DNA of 64,000 nt, from NCBI GenBank assembly GCA_963555705.1, contig OY743190.1:16871491-16935490 (forward strand). Direction: 5' to 3'. Within the stretch, counting starts at the first letter, position 1; each line of letters begins with the position of its first letter. The notes beneath the pieces were generated by a model. The model saw only the letters and a list, made by a program, of their open reading frames with translations. It made no database searches and was not told where the DNA came from. Position numbers and translations under genes: made by a program. This document shows positions 1-13,296 of the stretch, piece by piece. The DNA comes from Ligustrum vulgare. Lineage: Eukaryota > Streptophyta > Magnoliopsida > Lamiales > Oleaceae.

Positions 1-2344
1 TATGTTTGATGTAGATTACTTGAGTTAATAGGAGTTAGAGTAGGAGTTGAAGTGAGTGATAACTTTTAATAGAGTAGGGTTAGTGCTAGTACCAGGCAAG
101 TCACGGTAGGAGTTAGAGTCGAAGTTGGAGTTGAAGAGAGTAATAATTTTTTTAAGAGTAGGTGTAGGTCTAGGAGTAGGTAAGTTATAGTCGAAGTAAG
201 AGTCGAAGTAGGCACTAAGTTTCAAGAATGGGGTAAGGGTAACAATAGGTAGGAGCAGCTCCTAAAATTTCATACGTAGAAGTAAGAATAGTGTATGAAA
301 TTTCATGTTTTTGTGTTGCTATATATTTATTATTATTGTATAGTTTACCACAGTTTTCTTTAAAATATTTACAAAGATTTGTTTGGGAATGATTGCAGAA
401 GCTATGTTCGTGGGATTCTGGTCGTTAGGGGATAATATATAAACCAGGGCCGTCTGCAATCCAACTGCATGTAAGTAGTTCATTTATTTAAATTCTTATG
501 GTTCGTTCGATTTAGTTTTCAGATTTGAACTCATTAATATTGTATGTTTGATGTAGATTGCAAGAGTTAATTGGAGTCGGAGCATGAGTCGAAGTAGGGT
601 CTACAGTTTCACGAATAGGGGTAAGAGTAACAATAGGTTTGAGCAGTTAATGAACTTTTATGATTCAGAGTAAAAGTAGTTTATAAAATTTAATGATTTG
701 GTATTGCGATAAATCAATTAATCTATAGTTTATTTTTTTTTTCTTTAATATATTTTTTAAGATTTGGTTGACAATGATTGTTTGTATTGATTGCAGAAGC
801 CGAGCTCGTAAAATACTGGTCTTTTAGGATGCTTTTGACTCTTGACACTTGGACCGTCGACAACCTAGCTGCCTATAAGGGACGTACTTCGTTTGGTTAA
901 ATGTTTATTTCGAGTTCGATTTAGTTTTAAGTTTAGAATTTTTTTATTACTGTATGTTTGATGTTCGAGTTAATAGGAGTTAGAGTAGGAGTTGAAGTGA
1001 GTGATAGCTTTTAATAGAGTAGGGTTAGTACTAGGAGTTGGCAAGTCACGTTGGAAGCTAGAGTCGAAGTCGGAGTTGAAGAGAGTAATAATTTTTTTAA
1101 GAGTAAGGGTAGGTCTAGGAGTAGGTGAGTCATGGTAGGAGTAAGAGTCGAAGTAGGCACTAAAGTTTCACGATTAGGTTAATGGTAACAATAGGTAGGA
1201 GCAGCTCCGAAAATTTCATGAGTAGATGTAGGGGTCGTGTATGAAATTTCATATTTTTGTATTACTATATATTTATTATTCTATAATTTACTACAGTTTT
1301 CTTTAAAAATTTGTAAAGATTTGCTTGAGAATGATTGTTGTTAATGATTGCAGAAGCTATGTTCGTGGAATTCTGCTCTTTTGGGGATGCTTATGATTAT
1401 ATACGCTTGGACCTTCCGCAATCCAGCCGCTCGTAGGGGAAGTTGTTTGTTTATTTAAATTCTTATGGCTTGTTCGATTTAGTTTTCAATTTTTAATTCA
1501 TTATTATTTTATGTTTGATATAGATTGCAAGAGTTAATAGGAGTAGGAGTCGAAGTAGGGACTACGGTTCAGGAATTAGGGTAAGAGTTACAATAGATAG
1601 AAGCAGTAAATGAAATTTTATGATTCGAATTAAGAGTACTCTGCGAAATTTAATGATTTGGTAGTGCGATAAATTTTTTGTGTCGCTGTGTATTTATTAT
1701 CATTGTATAATTTACTACTGTTTTCTTTAAAATATTTACAAATAGTTGTTTGAGAAAAATTATTTTTTATTGATTGCTGAAGCTATGTTCGTGGAATTCT
1801 GGTCGTTCGGGGATGCTTTTGAATATATAAACTAGGGCCGTCTGCAGTCCAGCTGCTCGTGAGGGAAGTAGTTCATTTATTTGAATTCTTATGGCTCGTT
1901 CGATTTAGTTTTCAAATTTGAACTCACTAATATTGTATGTTTGATGTAGATTGCAAGAGTTAATAGGAGTCGGAGCATGAGTCGAAGCAGGATCTACAGT
2001 TTCACGAATAGGGGTAAAGGTAACAAAAGGTTGGAGCAGTTAATGAACTTTTATGATTCAGAGTAAAAGTAGTTCGTAAAATGTAATGATTTGGTATTGC
2101 GATAAATTAGTTAATCTATAGTTCATTTTTGTTTTCTTTAAAATATTTTCTTAGATTTGGTTGACAATGATTGTATGTATTGATTGCAGATGCCGAGCTC
2201 GTAAAATACCGGTCTTTCGGGATATTTTTGCCGTGGACACTTGAACCGTCAACAACCTAGCTTCCTATAAGGGAAGTGCTTCATTTAGTTAAATGTTTAT
2301 GACCAGTTCGATTTAGTTTTAAGTTTAGAATTTTATTACTATTG
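1..2344. repeat. Satellite unit copy 1 (class A), monomers M1-M5
   Basis: Monomer limits read from the TATGTTTGAT landmark: M1 1-542, M2 543-952, M3 953-1509, M4 1510-1935, M5 1936-2344. M1 and M3 are long because each carries an extra purine-rich GAGT-type tract of about 130-140 bp. M2 and M5 share the block GCCGAGCTCGTAAAATAC; M1, M3 and M4 share GAAGCTATGTTCGTG in its place. This copy has an uninterrupted T run in M2 near 731-741, where copies 2-4 have an internal G. Confidence 0.93.
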
Positions 2345-4688
2345 TATGTTTGATGTAGATTACTTGAGTTAATAGGAGTTAGAGTAGGAGTTGAAGTGAG
2401 TGATAACTTTTAATAGAGTAGGGTTAGTGCTAGTACCAGGCAAGTCACGGTAGGAGTTAGAGTCGAAGTTGGAGTTGAAGAGAGTAATAATTTTTTTAAG
2501 AGTAGGTGTAGGTCTAGGAGTAGGTAAGTTATAGTCGAAGTAAGAGTCGAAGTAGGCACTAAGTTTCAAGAATGGGGTAAGGGTAACAATAGGTAGGAGC
2601 AGCTCCTAAAATTTCATACGTAGAAGTAAGAATAGTGTATGAAATTTCATGTTTTTGTGTCGCTATATATTTATTATTATTGTATAGTTTACCACAGTTT
2701 TCTTTAAAATATTTACAAAGATTTGTTTGGGAATGATTGCAGAAGCTATGTTCGTGGGATTCTGGTCGTTAGGGGATAATATATAAACCAGGGCCGTCTG
2801 CAATCCAACTGCATGTAAGTAGTTCATTTATTTAAATTCTTATGGTTCGTTCGATTTAGTTTTCAGATTTGAACTCATTAATATTGTATGTTTGATGTAG
2901 ATTGCAAGAGTTAATTGGAGTCGGAGCATGAGTCGAAGTAGGGTCTACAGTTTCACGAATAGGGGTAAGAGTAACAATAGGTTTGAGCAGTTAATGAACT
3001 TTTATGATTCAGAGTAAAAGTAGTTTATAAAATTTAATGATTTGGTATTGCGATAAATCAATTAATCTATAGTTTATTTTTGTTTTCTTTAATATATTTT
3101 TTAAGATTTGGTTGACAATGATTGTTTGTATTGATTGCAGAAGCCGAGCTCGTAAAATACTGGTCTTTTAGGATGCTTTTGACTCTTGACACTTGGACCG
3201 TCGACAACCTAGCTGCCTATAAGGGACGTACTTCGTTTGGTTAAATGTTTATTTCGAGTTCGATTTAGTTTTAAGTTTAGAATTTTTTTATTACTGTATG
3301 TTTGATGTTCGAGTTAATAGGAGTTAGAGTAGGAGTTGAAGTGAGTGATAGCTTTTAATAGAGTAGGGTTAGTACTAGGAGTTGGCAAGTCACGTTGGAA
3401 GCTAGAGTCGAAGTCGGAGTTGAAGAGAGTAATAATTTTTTTAAGAGTAAGGGTAGGTCTAGGAGTAGGTGAGTCATGGTAGGAGTAAGAGTCGAAGTAG
3501 GCACTAAAGTTTCACGATTAGGTTAATGGTAACAATAGGTAGGAGCAGCTCCGAAAATTTCATGAGTAGATGTAGGGGTCGTGTATGAAATTTCATATTT
3601 TTGTATTACTATATATTTATTATTCTATAATTTACTACAGTTTTCTTTAAAAATTTGTAAAGATTTGCTTGAGAATGATTGTTGTTAATGATTGCAGAAG
3701 CTATGTTCGTGGAATTCTGCTCTTTTGGGGATGCTTATGATTATATACGCTTGGACCTTCCGCAATCCAGCCGCTCGTAGGGGAAGTTGTTTGTTTATTT
3801 AAATTCTTATGGCTTGTTCGATTTAGTTTTCAATTTTTAATTCATTATTATTTTATGTTTGATATAGATTGCAAGAGTTAATAGGAGTAGGAGTCGAAGT
3901 AGGGACTACGGTTCAGGAATTAGGGTAAGAGTTACAATAGATAGAAGCAGTTAATGAAATTTTATGATTCGAATTAAGAGTACTCTGCGAAATTTAATGA
4001 TTTGGTAGTGCGATAAATTTTTTGTGTCGCTGTGTATTTATTATCATTGTATAATTTACTACTGTTTTCTTTAAAATATTTACAAATAGTTGTTTGAGAA
4101 AAATTATTTTTTATTGATTGCTGAAGCTATGTTCGTGGAATTCTGGTCGTTCGGGGATGCTTTTGAATATATAAACTAGGGCCGTCTGCAGTCCAGCTGC
4201 TCGTGAGGGAAGTAGTTCATTTATTTGAATTCTTATGGCTCGTTCGATTTAGTTTTCAAATTTGAACTCACTAATATTGTATGTTTGATGTAGATTGCAA
4301 GAGTTAATAGGAGTCGGAGCATGAGTCGAAGCAGGATCTACAGTTTCACGAATAGGGGTAAAGGTAACAAAAGGTTGGAGCAGTTAATGAACTTTTATGA
4401 TTCAGAGTAAAAGTAGTTCGTAAAATGTAATGATTTGGTATTGCGATAAATTAGTTAATCTATAGTTCATTTTTGTTTTCTTTAAAATATTTTCTTAGAT
4501 TTGGTTGACAATGATTGTATGTATTGATTGCAGATGCCGAGCTCGTAAAATACCGGTCTTTCGGGATATTTTTGCCGTGGACACTTGAACCGTCAACAAC
4601 CTAGCTTCCTATAAGGGAAGTGCTTCATTTAGTTAAATGTTTATGACCAGTTCGATTTAGTTTTAAGTTTAGAATTTTATTACTATTG
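2345..4688. repeat. Satellite unit copy 2 (class A)
   Basis: 2344 bp, nearly identical to copy 1. A private variant is TGTCGCTATAT in M1 near 2659, where the other class A copies read TGTTGCTATAT. M4 reads AGCAGTTAATG, as copy 3 does, whereas copies 1 and 4 read AGCAGTAAATG. Confidence 0.92.
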
Positions 4689-7032
4689 TATGTTTGATGT
4701 AGATTACTTGAGTTAATAGGAGTTAGAGTAGGAGTTGAAGTGAGTGATAACTTTTAATAGAGTAGGGTTAGTGCTAGTACCAGGCAAGTCACGGTAGGAG
4801 TTAGAGTCGAAGTTGGAGTTGAAGAGAGTAATAATTTTTTTAAGAGTAGGTGTAGGTCTAGGAGTAGGTAAGTTATAGTCGAAGTAAGAGTCGAAGTAGG
4901 CACTAAGTTTCAAGAATGGGGTAAGGGTAACAATAGGTAGGAGCAGCTCCTAAAATTTCATACGTAGAAGTAAGAATAGTGTATGAAATTTCATGTTTTT
5001 GTGTTGCTATATATTTATTATTATTGTATAGTTTACCACAGTTTTCTTTAAAATATTTACAAAGATTTGTTTGGGAATGATTGCAGAAGCTATGTTCGTG
5101 GGATTCTGGTCGTTAGGGGATAATATATAAACCAGGGCCGTCTGCAATCCAACTGCATGTAAGTAGTTCATTTATTTAAATTCTTATGGTTCGTTCGATT
5201 TAGTTTTCAGATTTGAACTCATTAATATTGTATGTTTGATGTAGATTGCAAGAGTTAATTGGAGTCGGAGCATGAGTCGAAGTAGGGTCTACAGTTTCAC
5301 GAATAGGGGTAAGAGTAACAATAGGTTTGAGCAGTTAATGAACTTTTATGATTCAGAGTAAAAGTAGTTTATAAAATTTAATGATTTGGTATTGCGATAA
5401 ATCAATTAATCTATAGTTTATTTTTGTTTTCTTTAATATATTTTTTAAGATTTGGTTGACAATGATTGTTTGTATTGATTGCAGAAGCCGAGCTCGTAAA
5501 ATACTGGTCTTTTAGGATGCTTTTGACTCTTGACACTTGGACCGTCGACAACCTAGCTGCCTATAAGGGACGTACTTCGTTTGGTTAAATGTTTATTTCG
5601 AGTTCGATTTAGTTTTAAGTTTAGAATTTTTTTATTACTGTATGTTTGATGTTCGAGTTAATAGGAGTTAGAGTAGGAGTTGAAGTGAGTGATAGCTTTT
5701 AATAGAGTAGGGTTAGTACTAGGAGTTGGCAAGTCACGTTGGAAGCTAGAGTCGAAGTCGGAGTTGAAGAGAGTAATAATTTTTTTAAGAGTAAGGGTAG
5801 GTCTAGGAGTAGGTGAGTCATGGTAGGAGTAAGAGTCGAAGTAGGCACTAAAGTTTCACGATTAGGTTAATGGTAACAATAGGTAGGAGCAGCTCCGAAA
5901 ATTTCATGAGTAGATGTAGGGGTCGTGTATGAAATTTCATATTTTTGTATTACTATATATTTATTATTCTATAATTTACTACAGTTTTCTTTAAAAATTT
6001 GTAAAGATTTGCTTGAGAATGATTGTTGTTAATGATTGCAGAAGCTATGTTCGTGGAATTCTGCTCTTTTGGGGATGCTTATGATTATATACGCTTGGAC
6101 CTTCCGCAATCCAGCCGCTCGTAGGGGAAGTTGTTTGTTTATTTAAATTCTTATGGCTTGTTCGATTTAGTTTTCAATTTTTAATTCATTATTATTTTAT
6201 GTTTGATATAGATTGCAAGAGTTAATAGGAGTAGGAGTCGAAGTAGGGACTACGGTTCAGGAATTAGGGTAAGAGTTACAATAGATAGAAGCAGTTAATG
6301 AAATTTTATGATTCGAATTAAGAGTACTCTGCGAAATTTAATGATTTGGTAGTGCGATAAATTTTTTGTGTCGCTGTGTATTTATTATCATTGTATAATT
6401 TACTACTGTTTTCTTTAAAATATTTACAAATAGTTGTTTGAGAAAAATTATTTTTTATTGATTGCTGAAGCTATGTTCGTGGAATTCTGGTCGTTCGGGG
6501 ATGCTTTTGAATATATAAACTAGGGCCGTCTGCAGTCCAGCTGCTCGTGAGGGAAGTAGTTCATTTATTTGAATTCTTATGGCTCGTTCGATTTAGTTTT
6601 CAAATTTGAACTCACTAATATTGTATGTTTGATGTAGATTGCAAGAGTTAATAGGAGTCGGAGCATGAGTCGAAGCAGGATCTACAGTTTCACGAATAGG
6701 GGTAAAGGTAACAAAAGGTTGGAGCAGTTAATGAACTTTTATGATTCAGAGTAAAAGTAGTTCGTAAAATGTAATGATTTGGTATTGCGATAAATTAGTT
6801 AATCTATAGTTCATTTTTGTTTTCTTTAAAATATTTTCTTAGATTTGGTTGACAATGATTGTATGTATTGATTGCAGATGCCGAGCTCGTAAAATACCGG
6901 TCTTTCGGGATATTTTTGCCGTGGACACTTGAACCGTCAACAACCTAGCTTCCTATAAGGGAAGTGCTTCATTTAGTTAAATGTTTATGACCAGTTCGAT
7001 TTAGTTTTAAGTTTAGAATTTTATTACTATTG
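4689..7032. repeat. Satellite unit copy 3 (class A)
   Basis: 2344 bp, with the same five-monomer order and almost the same sequence as copies 1 and 2. Confidence 0.92.
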
Positions 7033-9368
7033 TATGTTTGATGTAGATTACTTGAGTTAATAGGAGTTAGAGTAGGAGTTGAAGTGAGTGATAACTTTTA
7101 ATAGAGTAGGGTTAGTGCTAGTACCAGGCAAGTCACGGTAGGAGTTAGAGTCGAAGTTGGAGTTGAAGAGAGTAATAATTTTTTTAAGAGTAGGTGTAGG
7201 TCTAGGAGTAGGTAAGTTATAGTCGAAGTAAGAGTCGAAGTAGGCACTAAGTTTCAAGAATGGGGTAAGGGTAACAATAGGTAGGAGAAGCTCCTAAAAT
7301 TTCATACGTAGAAGTAAGAATAGTGTATGAAATTTCATGTTTTTGTGTTGCTATATATTTATTATTATTGTATAGTTTACCACAGTTTTCTTTAAAATAT
7401 TTACAAAGATTTGTTTGGGAATGATTGCAGAAGCTATGTTCGTGGGATTCTGGTCGTTAGGGGATAATATATAAACCAGGGCCGTCTGCAATCCAACTGC
7501 ATGTAAGTAGTTCATTTATTTAAATTCTTATGGTTCGTTCGATTTAGTTTTCAGATTTGAACTCATTAATATTGTATGTTTGATGTAGATTGCAAGAGTT
7601 AATTGGAGTCGGAGCATGAGTCGAAGTAGGGTCTACAGTTTCACGAATAGGGGTAAGAGTAACAATAGGTTTGAGCAGTTAATGAACTTTTATGATTCAG
7701 AGTAAAAGTAGTTTATAAAATTTAATGATTTGGTATTGCGATAAATCAATTAATCTATAGTTTATTTTTGTTTTCTTTAATATATTTTTTAAGATTTGGT
7801 TGACAATGATTGTTTGTATTGATTGCAGAAGCCGAGCTCGTAAAATACTGGTCTTTTAGGATGCTTTTGACTCTTGACACTTGGACCGTCGACAACCTAG
7901 CTGCCTATAAGGGACGTACTTCGTTTGGTTAAATGTTTATTTCGAGTTCGATTTAGTTTTAAGTTTAGAATTTTTTTATTACTGTATGTTTGATGTTCGA
8001 GTTAATAGGAGTTAGAGTAGGAGTTGAAGTGAGTGATAGCTTTTAATAGAGTAGGGTTAGTACTAGGAGTTGGCAAGTCACGTTGGAAGCTAGAGTCGAA
8101 GTCGGAGTTGAAGAGAGTAATAATTTTTTTAAGAGTAAGGGTAGGTCTAGGAGTAGGTGAGTCATGGTAGGAGTAAGAGTCGAAGTAGGCACTAAAGTTT
8201 CACGATTAGGTTAATGGTAACAATAGGTAGGAGCAGCTCCGAAAATTTCATGAGTAGATGTAGGGGTCGTGTATGAAATTTCATATTTTTGTATTACTAT
8301 ATATTTATTATTCTATAATTTACTACAGTTTTCTTTAAAAATTTGTAAAGATTTGCTTGAGAATGATTGTTGTTAATGATTGCAGAAGCTATGTTCGTGG
8401 AATTCTGCTCTTTTGGGGATGCTTATGATTATATACGCTTGGACCTTCCGCAATCCAGCCGCTCGTAGGGGAAGTTGTTTGTTTATTTAAATTCTTATGG
8501 CTTGTTCGATTTAGTTTTCAATTTTTAATTCATTATTATTTTATGTTTGATATAGATTGCAAGAGTTAATAGGAGTAGGAGTCGAAGTAGGGACTACGGT
8601 TCAGGAATTAGGGTAAGAGTTACAATAGATAGAAGCAGTAAATGAAATTTTATGATTCGAATTAAGAGTACTCTGCGAAATTTAATGATTTGGTAGTGCG
8701 ATAAATTTTTTGTGTCGCTGTGTATTTATTATCATTGTATAATTTACTACTGTTTTCTTTAAAATATTTACAAATAGTTGTTTGAGAAAAATTATTTTTT
8801 ATTGATTGCTGAAGCTATGTTCGTGGAATTCTGGTCGTTCGGGGATGCTTTTGAATATATAAACTAGGGCCGTCTGCAGTCCAGCTGCTCGTGAGGGAAG
8901 TAGTTCATTTATTTGAATTCTTATGGCTCGTTCGATTTAGTTTTCAAATTTGAACTCACTAATATTGTATGTTTGATGTAGATTGCAAGAGTTAATAGGA
9001 GTCGGAGCATGAGTCGAAGCAGGATCTACAGTTTCACGAATAGGGGTAAAGGTAATGATTCAGTTAATGAACTTTTATGATTCAGAGTAAAAGTAGTTCG
9101 TAAAATGTAATGATTTGGTATTGCGATAAATTAGTTAATCTATAGTTCATTTTTGTTTTCTTTAAAATATTTTCTTAGATTTGGTTGACAATGATTGTAT
9201 GTATTGATTGCAGATGCCGAGCTCGTAAAATACCGGTCTTTCGGGATATTTTTGCCGTGGACACTTGAACCGTCAACAACCTAGCTTCTTATAAGGGAAG
9301 TACTTCATTTAGTTAAATATTTATGACCAGTTCGATTTAGTTTTAAGTTTAGAATTTTATTACTATTG
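7033..9368. repeat. Satellite unit copy 4 (class A, 2336 bp)
   Basis: Eight bases shorter than its neighbours because M5 has a replaced and shortened stretch near 9052-9064 (GGTAATGATTCAG where others have a longer ACAAAAGGTTGGAGCAG segment). It also has GGAGAAGCTCC near 7286 for GGAGCAGCTCC, and shares the M4 variant AGCAGTAAATG with copy 1. Confidence 0.92.
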
Positions 9369-11712
9369 TATGTTTGATGTAGATTACTTGAGTTAATAGG
9401 AGATAGAGTAGGAGTTGAAGTGAGTGATAACTTTTAATAGAGTAGGGTTAGTGCTAGTAGCAGGCAAGTCACGGTAGGAGTTAGAGTCGAAGTTGGAGTT
9501 GAAGAGAGTAATAATTTTTTTTAAGAGTAGGTGTAGGTCTAGGAGTAGGTAAGTTATAGTCGAAGTAAGAGTCGAAGTAGGCACTAAGTTTCACGAATGG
9601 GGTAAGGGTAACAATAGGTAGGAGCAGCTCCTAAAATTTCATAAGTAGAAGTAAGAATAGTGTATGAAATTTCATGTTTTTGTGTTGCTATATATTTATT
9701 ATTATTGTATAGTTTACCACAGTTTTCTTTAAAATATTTACAAAGATTTGTTTGGGAATGATTGCAGAAGCTATGTTCGTGGAATTCTGGTCGTTAGGGG
9801 ATAATATATAAACCAGGGCCGTCTGCAATCCAACTGCATGTTAGTAGTTCATTTATTTAAATTCTTATGGTTCGTTCGATTTAGTTTTCAAATTTGAACT
9901 CATTAATATTGTATGTTTGATGTAGATTGCAAGAGTTAATTGGAGTCGGAGCATGAGTCGAAGTAGGGTCTACAGTTTCACGGATAGGGGTAAGAGTAAT
10001 AATAGGTTTGAGCAGTTAATGAACTTTTATGACTCAGAGTAAAAGATGTTTATAAAATTTAATTATTTGGTATTGCGATAAATCAATTAATCTATAGTTT
10101 ATTTTTTTTTTCTTTAATATATTTTTTAAGATTTGGTTGACAATGATTGTTTGTATTGATTGCAGAAGCCGAGCTCGTAACATATTGGTCTTTTGGGATG
10201 CTTTTGACTCCGGACATTTGGACCGTCGACAACCTAGCTGCATATAAGGGAAGTACTTCGTTTGGTTAAATGTTTATTTCGAGTTCGATTTAGTTTTAAG
10301 TTTAGAATTTTATTATTACTGTATGTTTGATGTTCGAGTTAATAGGAGTTAGAGTAGGAGTTGAAGTGAGTGATAGCTTTTAATAGAGTAGGGTTAGTAC
10401 GAGGAGTAGGCAAGTCACGTTCGAAGTTAGAGTGGAAGTTGGAGTTGAAGAGAGTAATAATTTTTTTAAGAGTAAGGGTAGGTCTAGGAGTAGGTGAGTC
10501 ATGGTAGGAGTAAGAGTCGAAATAGGCACTAAAGTTTCACGATTAGGTTAATGGTAACAATAGGTAGGAGCAGCTCCGAAAATTTCATGAGTAGATGTAG
10601 GGGTCGTGTATGAAATTTCATATTTTTGTATTACTATATATTTATTATTCTATAATTTACTACAGTTTTCTTTAAAAATTTGTAAAGATTTGCTTGAGAA
10701 TGATTGTTGTTAATGACTGCAGAAGCTATGTTCGTGGAATTCTGCTCTTTTGGGGATGCTTATGATTATATACGCTTGGACCTTCCGCAATCCAGCCGCT
10801 CGTAGGGGAAGTTGTTTGTTTATTTAAATTCTTATGGCTTGTTCGATTTAGTTTTCAATCTTTAATTCATTATTATTTTATGTTTGATATAGATTACAAG
10901 AGTTAATAGGAGTAGGAGTCGAAGTAAGGACTACGGTTCACGAATTAGGGTAAGAGTTACAATAGATAGAAGCAGTTAATGAAATTTTATGATTCGAATT
11001 AAGAGTACTCTGCGAAATTTAATGATTTGGTAGTGCGATAAATTTTTTGTGTCGCTGTGTATTTATTATCATTGTATAATTTACTACAATTTTCTTTAAA
11101 ATATTTACAAATAGTTGTTTGAGAATAATTGTTTTTATTGATTGCTGAAGCTATGTTCGTGGAATTCTGGTCGTTCGGGGATGCTTTTGAATATATAAAC
11201 TAGGGCCGTCTGCAGTCCAGCTGCTCGTAAGCGAAGTAGTTCATTTATTTGAATTCTTATGGCTCGTTCGATTTAGTTTTCAAATTTGAACTCACTAATA
11301 TTGTATGTTTGATGTAGATTGCAAGAGTTAATAGGAGTCGGAGCATGAGTCGAAGCAGGATCTACAGTTTCACGAATAGGGGTAAAGGTAACAAAAGGTT
11401 GGAGCAGTTAATGAACTTTTATGATTCAGAGTAAAAGTAGTTCGTAAAATGTAATGATTTGGTATTGCGATAAATTAGTTAATCTATAGTTCATTTTTGT
11501 TTTCTTTAAAATATTTTCTTAGATTTGGTTGACAATGATTGTATGTATTGATTGCAGATGCCGAGCTCGTAAAATACCGGTCTTTCGGGATATTTTTGCC
11601 GTGGACACTTGAACCGTCAACAACCTAGCTTCCTATAAGGGAAGTGCTTCATTTAGTTAAATGTTTATGACCAGTTCGATTTAGTTTTAAGTTTAGAATT
11701 TTATTACTATTG
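9369..11712. repeat. Satellite unit copy 5 (class B)
   Basis: 2344 bp. Class B differs from class A by linked variants, for example GGAGATAGAG near the M1 start, a longer T run in the M1 purine tract, and GTAACATATTGG in M2. The M2 T run is uninterrupted, as in copy 1. Confidence 0.92.
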
Positions 11713-13296
11713 TATGTTTGATGTAGATTACTTGAGTTAATAGGAGATAGAGTAGGAGTTGAAGTGAGTGATAACTTTTAATAGAGTAGGGTTAGTGCTA
11801 GTAGCAGGCAAGTCACGGTAGGAGTTAGAGTCGAAGTTGGAGTTGAAGAGAGTAATAATTTTTTTTAAGAGTAGGTGTAGGTCTAGGAGTAGGTAAGTTA
11901 TAGTCGAAGTAAGAGTCGAAGTAGGCACTAAGTTTCACGAATGGGGTAAGGGTAACAATAGGTAGGAGCAGCTCCTAAAATTTCATAAGTAGAAGTAAGA
12001 ATAGTGTATGAAATTTCATGTTTTTGTGTTGCTATATATTTATTATTATTGTATAGTTTACCACAGTTTTCTTTAAAATATTTACAAAGATTTGTTTGGG
12101 AATGATTGCAGAAGCTATGTTCGTGGAATTCTGGTCGTTAGGGGATAATATATAAACCAGGGCCGTCTGCAATCCAACTGCATTTTAGTAGTTCATTTAT
12201 TTAAATTCTTATGGTTCGTTCGATTTAGTTTTCAAATTTGAACTCATTAATATTGTATGTTTGATGTAGATTGCAAGAGTTAATTGGAGTCGGAGCATGA
12301 GTCGAAGTAGGGTCTACAGTTTCACGGATAGGGGTAAGAGTAATAATAGGTTTGAGCAGTTAATGAACTTTTATGACTCAGAGTAAAAGATGTTTATAAA
12401 ATTTAATTATTTGGTATTGCGATAAATCAATTAATCTATAGTTTATTTTTTTTTTCTTTAATATATTTTTTAAGATTTGGTTGACAATGATTGTTTGTAT
12501 TGATTGCAGAAGCCGAGCTCGTAACATATTGGTCTTTTGGGATGCTTTTGGCTCCGGACATTTGGACCGTCGACAACCTAGCTGCATATAAGGGAAGTAC
12601 TTCGTTTGGTTAAATGTTTATTTCGAGTTCGATTTAGTTTTAAGTTTAGAATTTTATTATTACTGTATGTTTGATGTTCGAGTTAATAGGAGTTAGAGTA
12701 GGAGTTGAAGTGAGTGATAGCTTTTAATAGAGTAGGGTTAGTACGAGGAGTAGGCAAGTCACGTTCGAAGTTAGAGTGGAAGTTGGAGTTGAAGAGAGTA
12801 ATAATTTTTTTAAGAGTAAGGGTAGGTCTAGGAGTAGGTGAGTCATGGTAGGAGTAAGAGTCGAAATAGGCACTAAAGTTTCACGATTAGGTTAATGGTA
12901 ACAATAGGTAGGAGCAGCTCCGAAAATTTCATGAGTAGATGTAGGGGTCGTGTATGAAATTTCATATTTTTGTATTACTATATATTTATTATTCTATAAT
13001 TTACTACAGTTTTCTTTAAAAATTTGTAAAGATTTGCTTGAGAATGATTGTTGTTAATGATTGCAGAAGCTATGTTCGTGGAATTCTGCTCTTTTGGGGA
13101 TGCTTATGATTATATACGCTTGGACCTTCCGCAATCCAGCTGCTCGGAGGGGAAGTTGTTTGTTTATTTAAATTCTTATGGCTTGTTCGATTTAGTTTCA
13201 ATTTTTAATTCATTATTATTTTATGTTTGATATAGATTGCAAGAGTTAATAGGAGTAGGAGTCGAAGTAGGGACTACGGTTCACGAATTAGGGTAA
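11713..13296. repeat. Satellite unit copy 6, truncated (class B to C)
   Basis: Carries M1, M2, M3 and about the first 75 bp of M4, then jumps directly into M1 of the next unit inside a shared GAGTTA at about 13297-13302. The rest of M4 and all of M5 (roughly 0.77 kb) are missing. Within M3 the variants change from class B (TATACGCTTGGACC near 13113) to class C (CTCGGAGGGG near 13143). Confidence 0.9.

Noticed and set aside
25..225. Minus-strand frames of 62-69 codons repeated in every satellite unit (Pro/Thr/Asn-rich)
   Set aside because: They read the reverse of the GAGT hexamer tract, differ by frameshifting indels between classes, and have no gene-like context.
13048..13230. Plus-strand 60-codon frame (AEAMFVEFCSFGDAYDYI) seen only in copies 6-9
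   Set aside because: It appears because class C lost a stop and one T; class A and B copies have stops. It is kept only as a hint of an old exon, not as a gene.
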